NCBI GenBank assembly: GCA_945878885.1
Contig: CAMCUP010000008.1
Location: 18,461-82,460, forward strand
DNA: 64,000 nucleotides
From: Polynucleobacter meluiroseus
GTDB taxonomy: Bacteria; Pseudomonadota; Gammaproteobacteria; Burkholderiales; Burkholderiaceae
Reading direction: 5' to 3'
Part shown: positions 52,001 to 61,584 of the stretch, one piece after another
How the letters are laid out: the number at the start of each line of letters is the position of its first letter
How positions within the stretch are numbered: position 1 is the stretch's first letter
The notes under the pieces: generated by a model
The model's database searches: none
Told to the model about the DNA's origin: nothing
Seen by the model: the letters and a program-made list of their open reading frames with translations, nothing else
Made by a program: the position numbers and the translations under genes

Positions 52001-53167
52001 TTAGCCGATAATCAGATTTTCGTTTTGACGTAAAGGTGAATGTTCTGCCAATTCATCAATGTATTGGTCAATACCTTGGCGTTCACGCTCTAAAAATCGA
52101 TCTACTGCACTTAAAAAGCGTTCGTCAGCTAACCAATGGGCTGATTGTACGGTGGTGGGTAAAAATCCACGAGCCATCTTATGTTGGCCTTGCGCGCCGC
52201 CTTCGAATAATTGAATTTTTTCTTTAATACAAAATTCAATTGCTTGGTAATAGGCGGTTTCAAAATGTAAACAGGGTATCGATTCTAGGCAACCCCAGTA
52301 ACGCCCATAAGCAGTTGAGATTGGAGCCTTACGATCGACCACCAATAAAGATGCGGCAATAGCTTGCTGATTACGTTTAGCAATAATCAAATGAAGATTT
52401 TCAGGCATTCGCTTTGCCCATTGCATAAAAAAATCTTCATTAAGATAGGGTGTAGAGTGATGTTCAAAATAGGTGTTGGCATAACAACGATAAAAGAAAT
52501 GCCAATCATCAATTGTTGCTGCTGATCCTGAGAGATGGCTAAACGTAATACCAGATTCAGTAACGATCCGCCGTTCGCGGCGAATATTTTTTCGTTTCTT
52601 CATATTGAGGCTATTTAGAAAAGCCTCAAAATTTATAAATTCTTGGTTATGCCAATGAAACTGTACTGCCTTACGCAATAAAAAACCTTGGTGCACTAAG
52701 GCATCTAAACCTGTCTTTAGCGGAAATAAAACATGTGCAGATGACAGTTGATTTTGCATTACTAGTTGCTTAAGCCCATTAACGAGGGCGGCACGAGCTT
52801 CATCTGAATGGGCGAGAAGACGTCCACCTTGAACAGGGGTAAATGGTATCGCACAGAGTGCCTTTGGATAGTATTGCAAACCATGTTGACTATAGGCTTC
52901 AGCCCAGGCCCAGTCGAAGACGTATTCGCCATAAGAGTGGCGCTTGAGATACAGGGGCATCGCACCGCAAATATCTGGCTTACCCTTTTCGCGTAAAACG
53001 AGATGGGCAGCTTGCCAGCCAGTGTCAGGGCCTACACAAGCGCTTTCTTCTAGAGTTGCTAAAAATTCATAGCGTAAAAAGGGTCCCGAATCTTGATCTA
53101 ATAAAGCATTCCAAGTGGTGGCATCAATGGAAGAGAGGCTTGGCAGTACTTGTATTTCAAAGGGCAT
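52001..53167 (-). CDS. GNAT family N-acetyltransferase (peptidogalycan biosynthesis-like, DUF482)
   Basis: FLRYEFLATLEESACVGPDTGWQAAHL...MPLYLKRHSYGEYVFDWAWAEAY...MKKRKNIRRERR...FEGGAQGQHKMARGFLPT. Confidence 0.92.
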   Translation of the reverse strand: MPFEIQVLPSLSSIDATTWNALLDQDSGPFLRYEFLATLEESACVGPDTGWQAAHLVLREKGKPDICGAMPLYLKRHSYGEYVFDWAWAEAYSQHGLQYYPKALCAIPFTPVQGGRLLAHSDEARAALVNGLKQLVMQNQLSSAHVLFPLKTGLDALVHQGFLLRKAVQFHWHNQEFINFEAFLNSLNMKKRKNIRRERRIVTESGITFSHLSGSAATIDDWHFFYRCYANTYFEHHSTPYLNEDFFMQWAKRMPENLHLIIAKRNQQAIAASLLVVDRKAPISTAYGRYWGCLESIPCLHFETAYYQAIEFCIKEKIQLFEGGAQGQHKMARGFLPTTVQSAHWLADERFLSAVDRFLERERQGIDQYIDELAEHSPLRQNENLIIG

Positions 53168-53178
53168 TATTTCTTAAA

Positions 53179-54807
53179 TTACCAATGATGTGCATTAGCA
53201 TCGAGCCATGCATCAGCTAAATAGGGTGCTTGTTTGGCAAAGATCAGGGTTGTATTTTCGGTGAGCAAGGAACCCTCTTCAATCGATAATAGGCTAGTAG
53301 CAAATGACTCTACATGCCCATTATCATTACGGCGCATGATTAGGTTTGGGGTAATTTCAGAAGTGTGTTTTAAGCTTGCTGCAGCAAGTAGATTGGCTAG
53401 GGCATGCAAGGTATTTTGATGAAAGGAATAGACCCGCTGACCCTTATCAATTGGGTCAAGGGCTTTCTGGCGTTGCTGGTCTTGGGTTGCCACGCCAGTT
53501 GGGCAGCGGTCGGTGTTGCAGATACGGGATTGAATACAGCCAATGGCAAACATAAAACCGCGGGCTGAGTTACACCAATCGGCACCAATTGCACAGGTAC
53601 GAATAATATCAAATGCTGAAATAATTTTTCCCGCTGCACCCAGCCGAATTTGGGCGCGTAAATTGACGCCCACCAAAGTACTATGAATTAAGCGTAAAGC
53701 ATCTCGCATAGGCATACCCACATGATCGATAAATTCAACTGGTGCTGAGCCTGTACCACCTTCGCTGCCATCTACCACAATAAAGTCGGGAGTAATGCCA
53801 GTTTCCAGCATCGCCTTCACGAGGGCAAACCAATTTTCAGGCTGGCCAATACACAGCTTGAAGCCCACGGGTTTTCCATTCGCGCTGACTCGCAATTGCT
53901 TAATGAAATGCATGAATTCGATGGGCGAGTTAAAGGCGCTGTGGCGATGCGGAGAAATGCAGTCTTTGCCCAGCGGAATATCACGAGTTTTAGCAATTTC
54001 AGGAGTAATTTTTATAGCTGGTAGAACGCCGCCATGTCCTGGTTTTGCGCCTTGTGATAATTTAATTTCAATCATTTTAATTTGCGGATCATTGGCAACT
54101 TGCGTAAAGGCAGGCAAATCAAATTGACCAGTGGCAGTACGACAACCAAAATATCCAGAGCCAATTTCCCAAATGAGGTCGCCACCATATTTGCGGTGAT
54201 AAGGAGAAACTGACCCTTCTCCAGTATCTTGAGCAAAGCCGCCTAACTTAGCGCCTTTATTAAGAGCCAAAATCGCATTCGCCGAAAGCGAACCAAAGCT
54301 CATTGCAGATATATTAAAGATTGAAATATCGTAGGGTTGCGTGCAAGCCTTCCCGCCAACTCGCACATGAAGGCTTTTGAGTGGCACGTGGGGTGATGGT
54401 TGATTAGCGTAGGAGAGCCACTCGTAACCTGCGGCGTAAACATTTTCAAGCGTACCAAATGCGCGTTGGTCGGATAAATCTTTGGCCCGTTGGTAAACAA
54501 GGGCCCGTTGATTGCGAGAAAAAGGCACCTTATCTGTATCTGATTCAATTAAATATTGACGAATCTCAGGGCGAATTGCTTCCATCCAAAAACGAAATAA
54601 GCCAGCTACAGGATAATTTTTTAAAACTGCATGCTTAGTCTGAATTAAATTTAAAAGTCCAATTAAAGATAGTACTGAAAAAAGAATGAGACCAAACCAA
54701 GCAAGGATTGGTTGGGGTTCATGCAAAATAAGATAAGCCAAAAAGACTGTCAGCACAATACATAGCTGCCAAACAAGGTGACGGTGAAAGAAGGCCGATA
54801 ATTTCAT
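53179..54807 (-). CDS. FMN-binding glutamate synthase family protein (GltB central-domain-like)
   Basis: N-terminal TM segments; ISAMSFGSLSANAILALNKGAKLGGFAQDTGEGSVSPYHRKYGGDLIWEIGSGYFGCR; KPGHGGVLPAIKIT; RICNTDRCPTGVATQD. Confidence 0.94.
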   Translation of the reverse strand: MKLSAFFHRHLVWQLCIVLTVFLAYLILHEPQPILAWFGLILFSVLSLIGLLNLIQTKHAVLKNYPVAGLFRFWMEAIRPEIRQYLIESDTDKVPFSRNQRALVYQRAKDLSDQRAFGTLENVYAAGYEWLSYANQPSPHVPLKSLHVRVGGKACTQPYDISIFNISAMSFGSLSANAILALNKGAKLGGFAQDTGEGSVSPYHRKYGGDLIWEIGSGYFGCRTATGQFDLPAFTQVANDPQIKMIEIKLSQGAKPGHGGVLPAIKITPEIAKTRDIPLGKDCISPHRHSAFNSPIEFMHFIKQLRVSANGKPVGFKLCIGQPENWFALVKAMLETGITPDFIVVDGSEGGTGSAPVEFIDHVGMPMRDALRLIHSTLVGVNLRAQIRLGAAGKIISAFDIIRTCAIGADWCNSARGFMFAIGCIQSRICNTDRCPTGVATQDQQRQKALDPIDKGQRVYSFHQNTLHALANLLAAASLKHTSEITPNLIMRRNDNGHVESFATSLLSIEEGSLLTENTTLIFAKQAPYLADAWLDANAHHW

Positions 54808-54910
54808 GTCGCTATTTTAGTGAATATTGCTAAGAATGTTTTAATTGCTTGCTTCTAAAAAATATTGGTATGATGGGCTTGACCTTTATTCTTTTACGAT
54901 TGTCATAAAA

Positions 54911-55576
54911 ATGAAACAATTTCTTTATATTTGCCTTGGCATCCTCTGCGCAGCTGTTTTGATAGCTTGTGGCGGCAGTCGCATTGGTAGCACCGACAAA
55001 ATGCCTGAATCTGGGTTTTTACCCAATTACAAGCTGTTACAGCCAGTGCAGGATATGCCCCAAGACGTGCAAATGTGGCGCTATCGTAAGGCTGGAATTA
55101 GTGCAAGCCAATATCCAGAAATCATAGTTGACCCAATTTATCTCAATCAAACTGAATTCTCAGGGGCTATTACGCCGCAAGTCGTAGCAGAAACTAAAGT
55201 AATTTTGGACCAAACAATTCGTACCGCCATTGTCAATAAAGGCTTAAAAATCGTCACTCAAGCAGGCCCTAATGTAGCCCGTGTTTCGATTGGTATTACT
55301 GGGGCAGAGCTAACGAATGACAATTTAAAGGTGTGGAATTTTACCCCGATTGGCTTGGCAACAAATGCAGCTGCGTATGCTGGCGGTATGAATTCAAAAA
55401 CACCGGCTTTAGTGGTTGAAAATAAAATTACCAATAGTCAATCAAAAGAATTTATTGGTGGCGGTGTCGTTACCGTTCAAGGCGAATCATTCCGCTTAGA
55501 ATCTAGTTCGGTAAAGGCATTTCAAGACATGGCCAAACGAATTGTAAATATCGCTTTGGGCACTGGCAGCAATTAA
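54911..55576 (+). CDS. DUF3313-like lipoprotein
   Basis: Lipobox AAVLIACGGS; LLQPVQDMPQDVQMWRYRKAGISASQYPEIIVDPI. ATG 54911 preferred over 54845. Confidence 0.75.
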   Translation: MKQFLYICLGILCAAVLIACGGSRIGSTDKMPESGFLPNYKLLQPVQDMPQDVQMWRYRKAGISASQYPEIIVDPIYLNQTEFSGAITPQVVAETKVILDQTIRTAIVNKGLKIVTQAGPNVARVSIGITGAELTNDNLKVWNFTPIGLATNAAAYAGGMNSKTPALVVENKITNSQSKEFIGGGVVTVQGESFRLESSSVKAFQDMAKRIVNIALGTGSN

Positions 55577-55603
55577 CTGAACCTTGTAATGACGATCTAA
55601 TTT

Positions 55604-56125
55604 TTAATATTGCAGACGAATACCATCAGTTTCAATTTCGATTAGTTTGGGGGCCTTGCCCAGCAGCGATGAATTATTTTCAAAGCGGTAGATTACTTGT
55701 TGCTCTAATAAAGCAGGTACGAGTTTTTTTAGGATGTTGGTAATTTGCTGAGAGGCATCGAGATCACTGTCTACTGTAAACAGCTCAAGCCGAGGCTCTG
55801 CAAGTCGAACCAATCTGTGATTGGCTTGGTATTGCAACTTAGAGTTTAAGACAATACTACCCTCATATGATTTTTGTCCTAATGCTGTACCGCTAACGGT
55901 ATAACGAGCCTGTAACTCAACTCGCTGTTCGCTTGCTAGAAGAGTAATTTCTGGATCTTTTATGATTGCTTGAGCAATGATGATATTTTTACTAATTGGG
56001 AAGGTGCTCCACAAAAATAGCTCAAGCCATTGTTTTGGTATAAAAAAATCACTTTGCGCAAAACTATTTGTCATGAAAGGCAAAAGGCCTAAGCCCAAGA
56101 GATAAGTGCGACGCTGCTGGTTCAT
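55604..56125 (-). CDS. Secreted DUF1439-like (YceB-type) protein
   Basis: Signal peptide MNQQRRTYLLGLGLLPFMTNSFAQ; beta-rich body (VELQARYTVSGTALGQKSYEGSIVLNSKLQYQ). Family call tentative. Confidence 0.6.
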   Translation of the reverse strand: MNQQRRTYLLGLGLLPFMTNSFAQSDFFIPKQWLELFLWSTFPISKNIIIAQAIIKDPEITLLASEQRVELQARYTVSGTALGQKSYEGSIVLNSKLQYQANHRLVRLAEPRLELFTVDSDLDASQQITNILKKLVPALLEQQVIYRFENNSSLLGKAPKLIEIETDGIRLQY

Positions 56126-56141
56126 GGCTTTTAGCCTCTGC

Positions 56142-56876
56142 TTACGGCGTAATATCTGGCAAATGAAAATCAATGCCAGTGCGCGTCATCAATTCTTGAT
56201 AAGAAATAGGCGGCGACATTTCAGCAGCATTCGTATTTTCTATCCAGTAAGCCCAAGCTTTTTTACGACTTGGGTCATAGACCAATTTAAATAAATGGGT
56301 TGGAACCGTTACTCGACTGGTACCAATATGTCCAGCGTCTCCACTTGAGCCAGTAAAAACATAAATATCCCCACTTGCCCTTAAGGCATAGTGCCGCGTA
56401 GCTTGCTCAACTTTTTTAGCCCATATTCCCCGATTATTTTCACGAGCTTGGGGCATCATATTAGCAAGAGAGAATGATTGCGCCATGGCTTGTTCATTAT
56501 GCATATCGGCAGCAGGCGCATTGTGGCCTCGATCGTAACCACTATCGCGGTAGTCGGTAAGTAAAGCTCGCTCTTGGCGAGGTAAACGCGCTTCTTCATA
56601 AAATCGGTTACTTCTTTTTTGGCGCTCACCATTTAAGCGATTACGATTTAATTTCTGAGCTACATAGATGGGTTTTTTATGTTCGGGTGAATATAAAATA
56701 GCAAACCCTTCAAAACAAAGGTCGCGACCTATTTGCGTGGTTGATGGTAATTGTTGATTGGGAAAAGAGTCAAGGCAAGCATCAAACAGGGCAAAAGCAC
56801 TGCTGGGAAGCGCGATGACGGCAATAAATAGAAGGCGGTACAGTATTGACATATTGCGCATTAGTTTAGGACACAA
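56142..56876 (-). CDS. Secreted DNA/RNA non-specific endonuclease (beta-beta-alpha-metal)
   Basis: DYRDSGYDRGHNAPAADM active site (DRGH), SLANMMPQARENNRGIW; N-terminal signal peptide. Confidence 0.93.
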   Translation of the reverse strand: MCPKLMRNMSILYRLLFIAVIALPSSAFALFDACLDSFPNQQLPSTTQIGRDLCFEGFAILYSPEHKKPIYVAQKLNRNRLNGERQKRSNRFYEEARLPRQERALLTDYRDSGYDRGHNAPAADMHNEQAMAQSFSLANMMPQARENNRGIWAKKVEQATRHYALRASGDIYVFTGSSGDAGHIGTSRVTVPTHLFKLVYDPSRKKAWAYWIENTNAAEMSPPISYQELMTRTGIDFHLPDITP

Positions 56877-56906
56877 TGGGAATATATTGATTGGAGTCAG
56901 ATTTAA

Positions 56907-57134
56907 TTGAATGCTGAGGGCTTAGAAAAGGTACTTACGTTTAGAATGCCTTATGGTAAGCATCAAGGACGTGTAATTGCTGAGTTACCTGGGAATTATT
57001 TAGCTTGGTTTGCTCGTCAAGGCTTTCCAAAGGGGGAGTTAGGACAGTTACTAGAGCTCATGTATACCCTTGATCATAATAATTTACGGGGTTTATTGCG
57101 ACCTCTCAAGAAGGGTAATGGTAATCTAGATTAA
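56907..57134 (+). CDS. DUF3820 family protein (TTG start)
   Basis: LTFRMPYGKHQGRVIAELPGNYLAWFARQGFPKGELGQLL. Confidence 0.88.
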   Translation: MNAEGLEKVLTFRMPYGKHQGRVIAELPGNYLAWFARQGFPKGELGQLLELMYTLDHNNLRGLLRPLKKGNGNLD

Positions 57135-57152
57135 ATCTAGTAATTAAAAGGA

Positions 57153-57941
57153 ATGGCGATGTCAGCGATGTACGAAACAATTTTAGTTAGTACCCACGGT
57201 AAGGTAGGTTTGATTACCCTTAATCGACCCAAGGCGCTCAATGCCTTAAGCCCTGAATTAACCCACGAGTTAGGGTTGGCTTTAGATGATTTTGAGGCCA
57301 ATGATGCAATTGCTGCAGTCGTCATTACAGGTAGTGAAAAAGCTTTTGCGGCTGGTGCAGATATCAAAGTGATGAAAGATTGGTCTTATATGGATGTATA
57401 TAAGGCCAATTTTGTTTCTGCTACCTGGGAGCGCTTAGCGCGTTTTCGTAAGCCCACCATTGCGGCAGTAGCCGGCTACGCCCTCGGTGGCGGTTGCGAG
57501 CTGGCCATGATGTGCGATTTTATTATTGCCGCTGACACCGCTAAATTTGGTCAACCCGAAATTACGCTTGGTACCATTCCAGGCGCAGGGGGATCCCAGC
57601 GCTTAACCCGCTTTGTAGGTAAATCAAAGGCCATGGAAATGGTCTTAACGGGCCGGATGATGGATGCAGCAGAGGCTGAGCGTAGTGGCTTAGTTAGCAG
57701 AGTCGTGCCAGCCGAAAAATTAATTGCTGATGCCTTGGCTACGGCCACAAAAATTGCCAGCCTGTCTTTACCAATCACGATGATGGCTAAAGAAGCGGTA
57801 AATATGGCTTATGAAGTGCCTTTGGCTGAAGGAATTCATTTTGAGCGGCGCTTATTTCACTCTACTTTTGCAACCGAAGATCAAAAGGAGGGTATGGCAG
57901 CATTTACTGAGAAGCGACCACCTGTCTTTAAAGATAAATAA
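57153..57941 (+). CDS. Enoyl-CoA hydratase
   Basis: [77 protein letters not shown]. Confidence 0.95.
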   Translation: MAMSAMYETILVSTHGKVGLITLNRPKALNALSPELTHELGLALDDFEANDAIAAVVITGSEKAFAAGADIKVMKDWSYMDVYKANFVSATWERLARFRKPTIAAVAGYALGGGCELAMMCDFIIAADTAKFGQPEITLGTIPGAGGSQRLTRFVGKSKAMEMVLTGRMMDAAEAERSGLVSRVVPAEKLIADALATATKIASLSLPITMMAKEAVNMAYEVPLAEGIHFERRLFHSTFATEDQKEGMAAFTEKRPPVFKDK

Positions 57942-57974
57942 AGAAATCTGTACATTTTTTAGAAATTATAAAAT

Positions 57975-58472
57975 TTGCTTAAGAACCTGTTTCATTTTCT
58001 GCGTGGTAGTAAATCTAAGCTCGGTTTTCAGCACAATGATGGTGGCCGAGTGGCTTCCGGATACAAGGGCTATGCGGGCGATTGCGTGGTGCGATCAATT
58101 GCAATTGTAGCTGAATTACCCTATGCGCAAGTTTATGAATCACTGCGGCAGGCAAACGCAGTCTATGCAGAAGGAAAGAGAGACCGCCTTGCAAGACAAT
58201 TAAATACCCGCGGCTCTTCGCCGCGCAATGGCAATCACCGCAAAGTATTCCATGATTATATTTTGGCACAAGGCTTTCAATGGGTGCCAACCATGAAGAT
58301 TGGTGGGGGCTGTCAGGCACACCTGAGGCTGAATGAAATTCCTCAAGGTAGGGTGATTGTGAAAGTATCAAAACACTTAACGGCTGTAATTGATGGCGTG
58401 ATTCATGATACGCATGATCCATCGCGGCAAGGCAGGCGCTGTGTATACGGCTATTACCTTAAAGCTAACTAA
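57975..58472 (+). CDS. Papain-like-fold protein of a type common in phages/plasmids (TTG start)
   Basis: Candidate catalytic order: Cys in GYAGDCVVRSIAI, His in VSKHLTAVIDG, Asp in VIHDTHDPSRQG. Confidence 0.7.
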   Translation: MLKNLFHFLRGSKSKLGFQHNDGGRVASGYKGYAGDCVVRSIAIVAELPYAQVYESLRQANAVYAEGKRDRLARQLNTRGSSPRNGNHRKVFHDYILAQGFQWVPTMKIGGGCQAHLRLNEIPQGRVIVKVSKHLTAVIDGVIHDTHDPSRQGRRCVYGYYLKAN

Positions 58473-58476
58473 AAAT

Positions 58477-59361
58477 TCAGATACCAGGGCCCCAGCGATA
58501 TTGCCAAAGTACATTAAGGATATTGAAATTATTACCAACCTTTGCATAGACGCCCTGACTAGCAGCAAAACGAATTGAATTTTTTTGATTGATAGGCAGC
58601 GCTAAGGTTGCACCAATACGCCAATTTTGAAGATAATTATTGTTGGTTCGGCCATCGATGCTGGTCTGCCCCCCAGTGTAGTAATTTACATCAGTTGCCA
58701 TCCAAGCCCCAGTTTTAAAGGTATAAACTACGTGGCCTGCACCCGAATAAATCGGGCTTTGGCTTAGTGAGTTACCCCCATAAAAATTTTTGTTTTCAGA
58801 AAAATAAGTAACTGATCCAGTGAGCTCTAATTGCCAAGGACCAAAAGCTTGAGAGGCACCAACGCCTGGACGAATAAACCAACGATTGGCCCCGATATTT
58901 AATAGTTTACTGCTGTCATAGCTACCCCACGGAATTGAGGTAGCAAGACTTGCGCCAATAATCAAATCTTGCTGGTAGTTTTTAAAATCTGCAATCGAGA
59001 GAGCTGGAGCGCCATATAAGTTCACTGACAGGGTTAAGAGCGGGTCGACTAAACCTTCTGTAACGCTGCTAATTGATTGTCCGCGAGCTGAATATGATCC
59101 AGACAGTTGTCCATAGGGCAGCGCTAAAGTAAGCTTGGCGGATTGCCCATTGATATCGTAAATATGCGTTAGGGCCACGACCTCAGAAGAGAGTTGATAA
59201 TTTGGGCTATTTACTTGGGTATAAGCGAGCCCAAGAAAATTAATATTGACGGGAGTATTGTTGTAAGCTCGCGGATCAATTTCTTGTGCTTGAGCAGTTA
59301 TAAATAGGCAGCAACAGAGTAGTAACCCACCCGTTTTTAGCGCTATCAAAACCCATTTCAT
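58477..59361 (-). CDS. Outer-membrane transporter-like protein (phenol MetA-pathway OM family)
   Basis: Signal peptide; amphipathic beta-strand-rich body; LALPYGQLSGSYSARGQSISSVTEGLVDPLLTLSVNLYGAPAL, SIPWGSYDSSKLLNIGANRWFIRPGVGASQAFGPWQLELTGSVTYFSEN. Confidence 0.85.
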   Translation of the reverse strand: MKWVLIALKTGGLLLCCCLFITAQAQEIDPRAYNNTPVNINFLGLAYTQVNSPNYQLSSEVVALTHIYDINGQSAKLTLALPYGQLSGSYSARGQSISSVTEGLVDPLLTLSVNLYGAPALSIADFKNYQQDLIIGASLATSIPWGSYDSSKLLNIGANRWFIRPGVGASQAFGPWQLELTGSVTYFSENKNFYGGNSLSQSPIYSGAGHVVYTFKTGAWMATDVNYYTGGQTSIDGRTNNNYLQNWRIGATLALPINQKNSIRFAASQGVYAKVGNNFNILNVLWQYRWGPGI

Positions 59362-59476
59362 TCACTATTTTAACTGCCAATTCAATTGCAAGAAGTTTGG
59401 CAATTGGGGCGGGAGCGCTTACAATGCTAAAGGCTGGCTGATCAGGAAGTCTGACACTAAACAGACTAATAAAATA

Positions 59477-59602
59477 TCAAACAATTCTCTTTTTTATTTC
59501 TTTTCGTTTGGATTATTTCTGCGGGATTGGTCGCGGCTGAAACTCCATGCAAGCCTCAGTCGCATAAGGTAACTGGCATACTGATGCCTTGTCCAAATTA
59601 AC
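59477..59602 (+). other. Candidate small secreted peptide ORF (ATC start or degraded start codon)
   Basis: Frame reads (I)KQFSFLFLFVWIISAGLVAAETPCKPQSHKVTGILMPCPN*, a textbook signal peptide plus an 18-20 aa mature peptide with two Cys. First codon ATC; no in-frame ATG/GTG/TTG before the hydrophobic core. Confidence 0.4.
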
Positions 59603-59628
59603 AGCCCTATTTTGGGGGAGCCAAACAA

Positions 59629-59973
59629 ATGACATTAATTGAAGTGATACAGGGCGTCAGCGATGTAATGGATGGGCTGGGAGTTGCGGTTGTTGCCCTT
59701 GGCGTTTTATGGGGTTTATTTGTTTTTATAAAAGATTTGTCTAAGATGCCGATTGATAATGCTTATAAGTTATTTCGTAATCAAATTATTCGTGCTTTAC
59801 TTTTGGGCCTTGAAATTCTAGTGGCAGGGGACATCATTCGCACAGTAGCAGTTAGCCCAACTTTAATGAGTGTTGCGGTACTAGGCGCAATTGTGGTCAT
59901 TCGTTGCTTCTTAAGCTGGTCGTTAGCCTTGGAAATGAACGGCCGCTGGCCTTGGCAGTCGCCGAAAAACTAA
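59629..59973 (+). CDS. DUF1622 family membrane protein
   Basis: VMDGLGVAVVALGVLWGLFVFIKDL...FRNQIIRALLLGLEILVAGDIIRTVAVSPTLMSVAVLGAIVVIRCFLSWSLALEMNGRWPWQ. Confidence 0.92.
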   Translation: MTLIEVIQGVSDVMDGLGVAVVALGVLWGLFVFIKDLSKMPIDNAYKLFRNQIIRALLLGLEILVAGDIIRTVAVSPTLMSVAVLGAIVVIRCFLSWSLALEMNGRWPWQSPKN

Positions 59974-60067
59974 ATTGGCAAGCTGCTCCGTGCCATAAAC
60001 GAAACTCAAAAAAGTCATGTAAATTGCAATTTATTCTATTTATTAGTATTGGTGAAAAATATTTACG

Positions 60068-61504
60068 ATGCTGCTTTGGTTTGTCATCATTTATTGGATT
60101 ATTTCAATTGGCATAGGTTTGTGGGCGGCCTTACGCGTAAAAAATACCGCTGATTTTGCGGTTGCAGGGCATAGCCTCCCGTTACCAATTGTTACTGCGA
60201 CTGTTTTTGCTACTTGGTTTGGGTCAGAAACAGTATTAGGCATACCGGCTACTTTTCTCAAGGAAGGCCTTGGCGGTATTGTTTCCGATCCCTTTGGCTC
60301 TTCATTATGTTTAATTTTGGTAGGCATATTTTTTGCCAAGCATTTATATAACCGTAAGATGCTCACGATTGGTGATTTCTTTCGTGAAAAGTACGGCCGT
60401 ACCGTCGAGGTATTAGTAACACTTTGCATTGTAGCCTCCTATTTGGGCTGGGTTGCCGCCCAAATTAAAGCGCTTGGCTTGGTATTTAACGTGGTTTCAG
60501 AGGGTGGCGTGAGCCAGACCATGGGCATGTTAATTGGCGCAGGGAGTGTATTAATTTATACCCTGTTTGGCGGAATGTGGTCGGTAGCAATTACCGATTT
60601 TATTCAGATGATTGTGATCGTAATTGGCATGCTATATATCGGCGGTGAGATGGCAATCGAAACTGGCGGTATTGGAGTCGTCATTGAGCATGCTGCGGCT
60701 GCAGGTAAGCTCAATTTTTGGCCTGATTTAAATTTAGCTGCCATCCTTGGGTTTATGGCGGCCTTATTTACGATGATGCTTGGCTCAATTCCACAGCAAG
60801 ACGTATTTCAACGCATTGCCTCGTCTAAAAATTCAAGGATTGCTGTGCAGGCCGCTATTCTAGGTGGAGTGCTTTATTTTATTTTTGCTTTTATTCCACT
60901 TTTTTTAGCTTACTCGGCTAGTCTTTTAGATCCAGAGCTAATTGCTAAATACATCAACTCAGATCCACAATTAATTTTGCCTAAATTAATTATCAATCAT
61001 GCACCATTGTTTGCCCAAATTATGTTTTTTGGAGCTTTATTATCAGCCATTAAGAGCTGTGCTAGCGCTACTCTTTTAGCTCCTTCCGTCACTTTTGCTG
61101 AAAATATTGTGCGTGGTTTTTATCAGCATTTAACTGATCATCAGCTTTTAAAAATGATGCGGATAACCGTGCTTTGTTTTACAGTCATTGTGACTATGTT
61201 TGCAATTAACTCTGAACTTTCTATTTTCAAAATGGTTGAGAGTGCCTATAAGATAACTTTAGTTTCCGCATTTATACCTTTGGCTTTCGGGGTGTATTGG
61301 TCTCGCGCTAATTCGCTGGGCGGTTTATTGGCTGTAGTTTTTGGCTTGGTGGTTTGGATTGCTTGCGAAATTTTTGCCCCACGCGGTATTGTGCCGCCTC
61401 AATTGGCTGGCTTATTTGCTAGTCTTGCTGGAATGCTAATTGGAGGATGGTTGCCTAATTCAGTTTCGCAGTATTTTTTAGCAGCATTTACTAAGAAGAC
61501 TTAA
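60068..61504 (+). CDS. Sodium:solute symporter family protein
   Basis: DFAVAGHSLPLPIVTATVFATWFGSETVLGIPATFLKEGLGGI...SIPQQDVFQRIASSKNSRIAVQAAILGGVLYF; ~13 TM helices. Confidence 0.93.
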   Translation: MLLWFVIIYWIISIGIGLWAALRVKNTADFAVAGHSLPLPIVTATVFATWFGSETVLGIPATFLKEGLGGIVSDPFGSSLCLILVGIFFAKHLYNRKMLTIGDFFREKYGRTVEVLVTLCIVASYLGWVAAQIKALGLVFNVVSEGGVSQTMGMLIGAGSVLIYTLFGGMWSVAITDFIQMIVIVIGMLYIGGEMAIETGGIGVVIEHAAAAGKLNFWPDLNLAAILGFMAALFTMMLGSIPQQDVFQRIASSKNSRIAVQAAILGGVLYFIFAFIPLFLAYSASLLDPELIAKYINSDPQLILPKLIINHAPLFAQIMFFGALLSAIKSCASATLLAPSVTFAENIVRGFYQHLTDHQLLKMMRITVLCFTVIVTMFAINSELSIFKMVESAYKITLVSAFIPLAFGVYWSRANSLGGLLAVVFGLVVWIACEIFAPRGIVPPQLAGLFASLAGMLIGGWLPNSVSQYFLAAFTKKT

Positions 61505-61520
61505 CCAGCGCTTGAGTCCC

Positions 61521-61542
61521 TAGTATATTAGTAGTATATTAG
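61521..61542. repeat. Perfect 11-bp tandem duplication TAGTATATTAG x2 upstream of the PhyH gene
   Basis: Sequence CCC TAGTATATTAG TAGTATATTAG ACAG, 43-64 nt upstream of the ATG at 61585. Confidence 0.9.
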
Positions 61543-61584
61543 ACAGTGAGGCAACTGATTTAGCTTAATAAAAAAGGCGATAAT

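Noticed and set aside
58015-58422. 135-aa minus-strand ORF
   Set aside because: Antisense to the papain-like gene at 57975-58472; translated sequence is His/Ser-rich with no family features.
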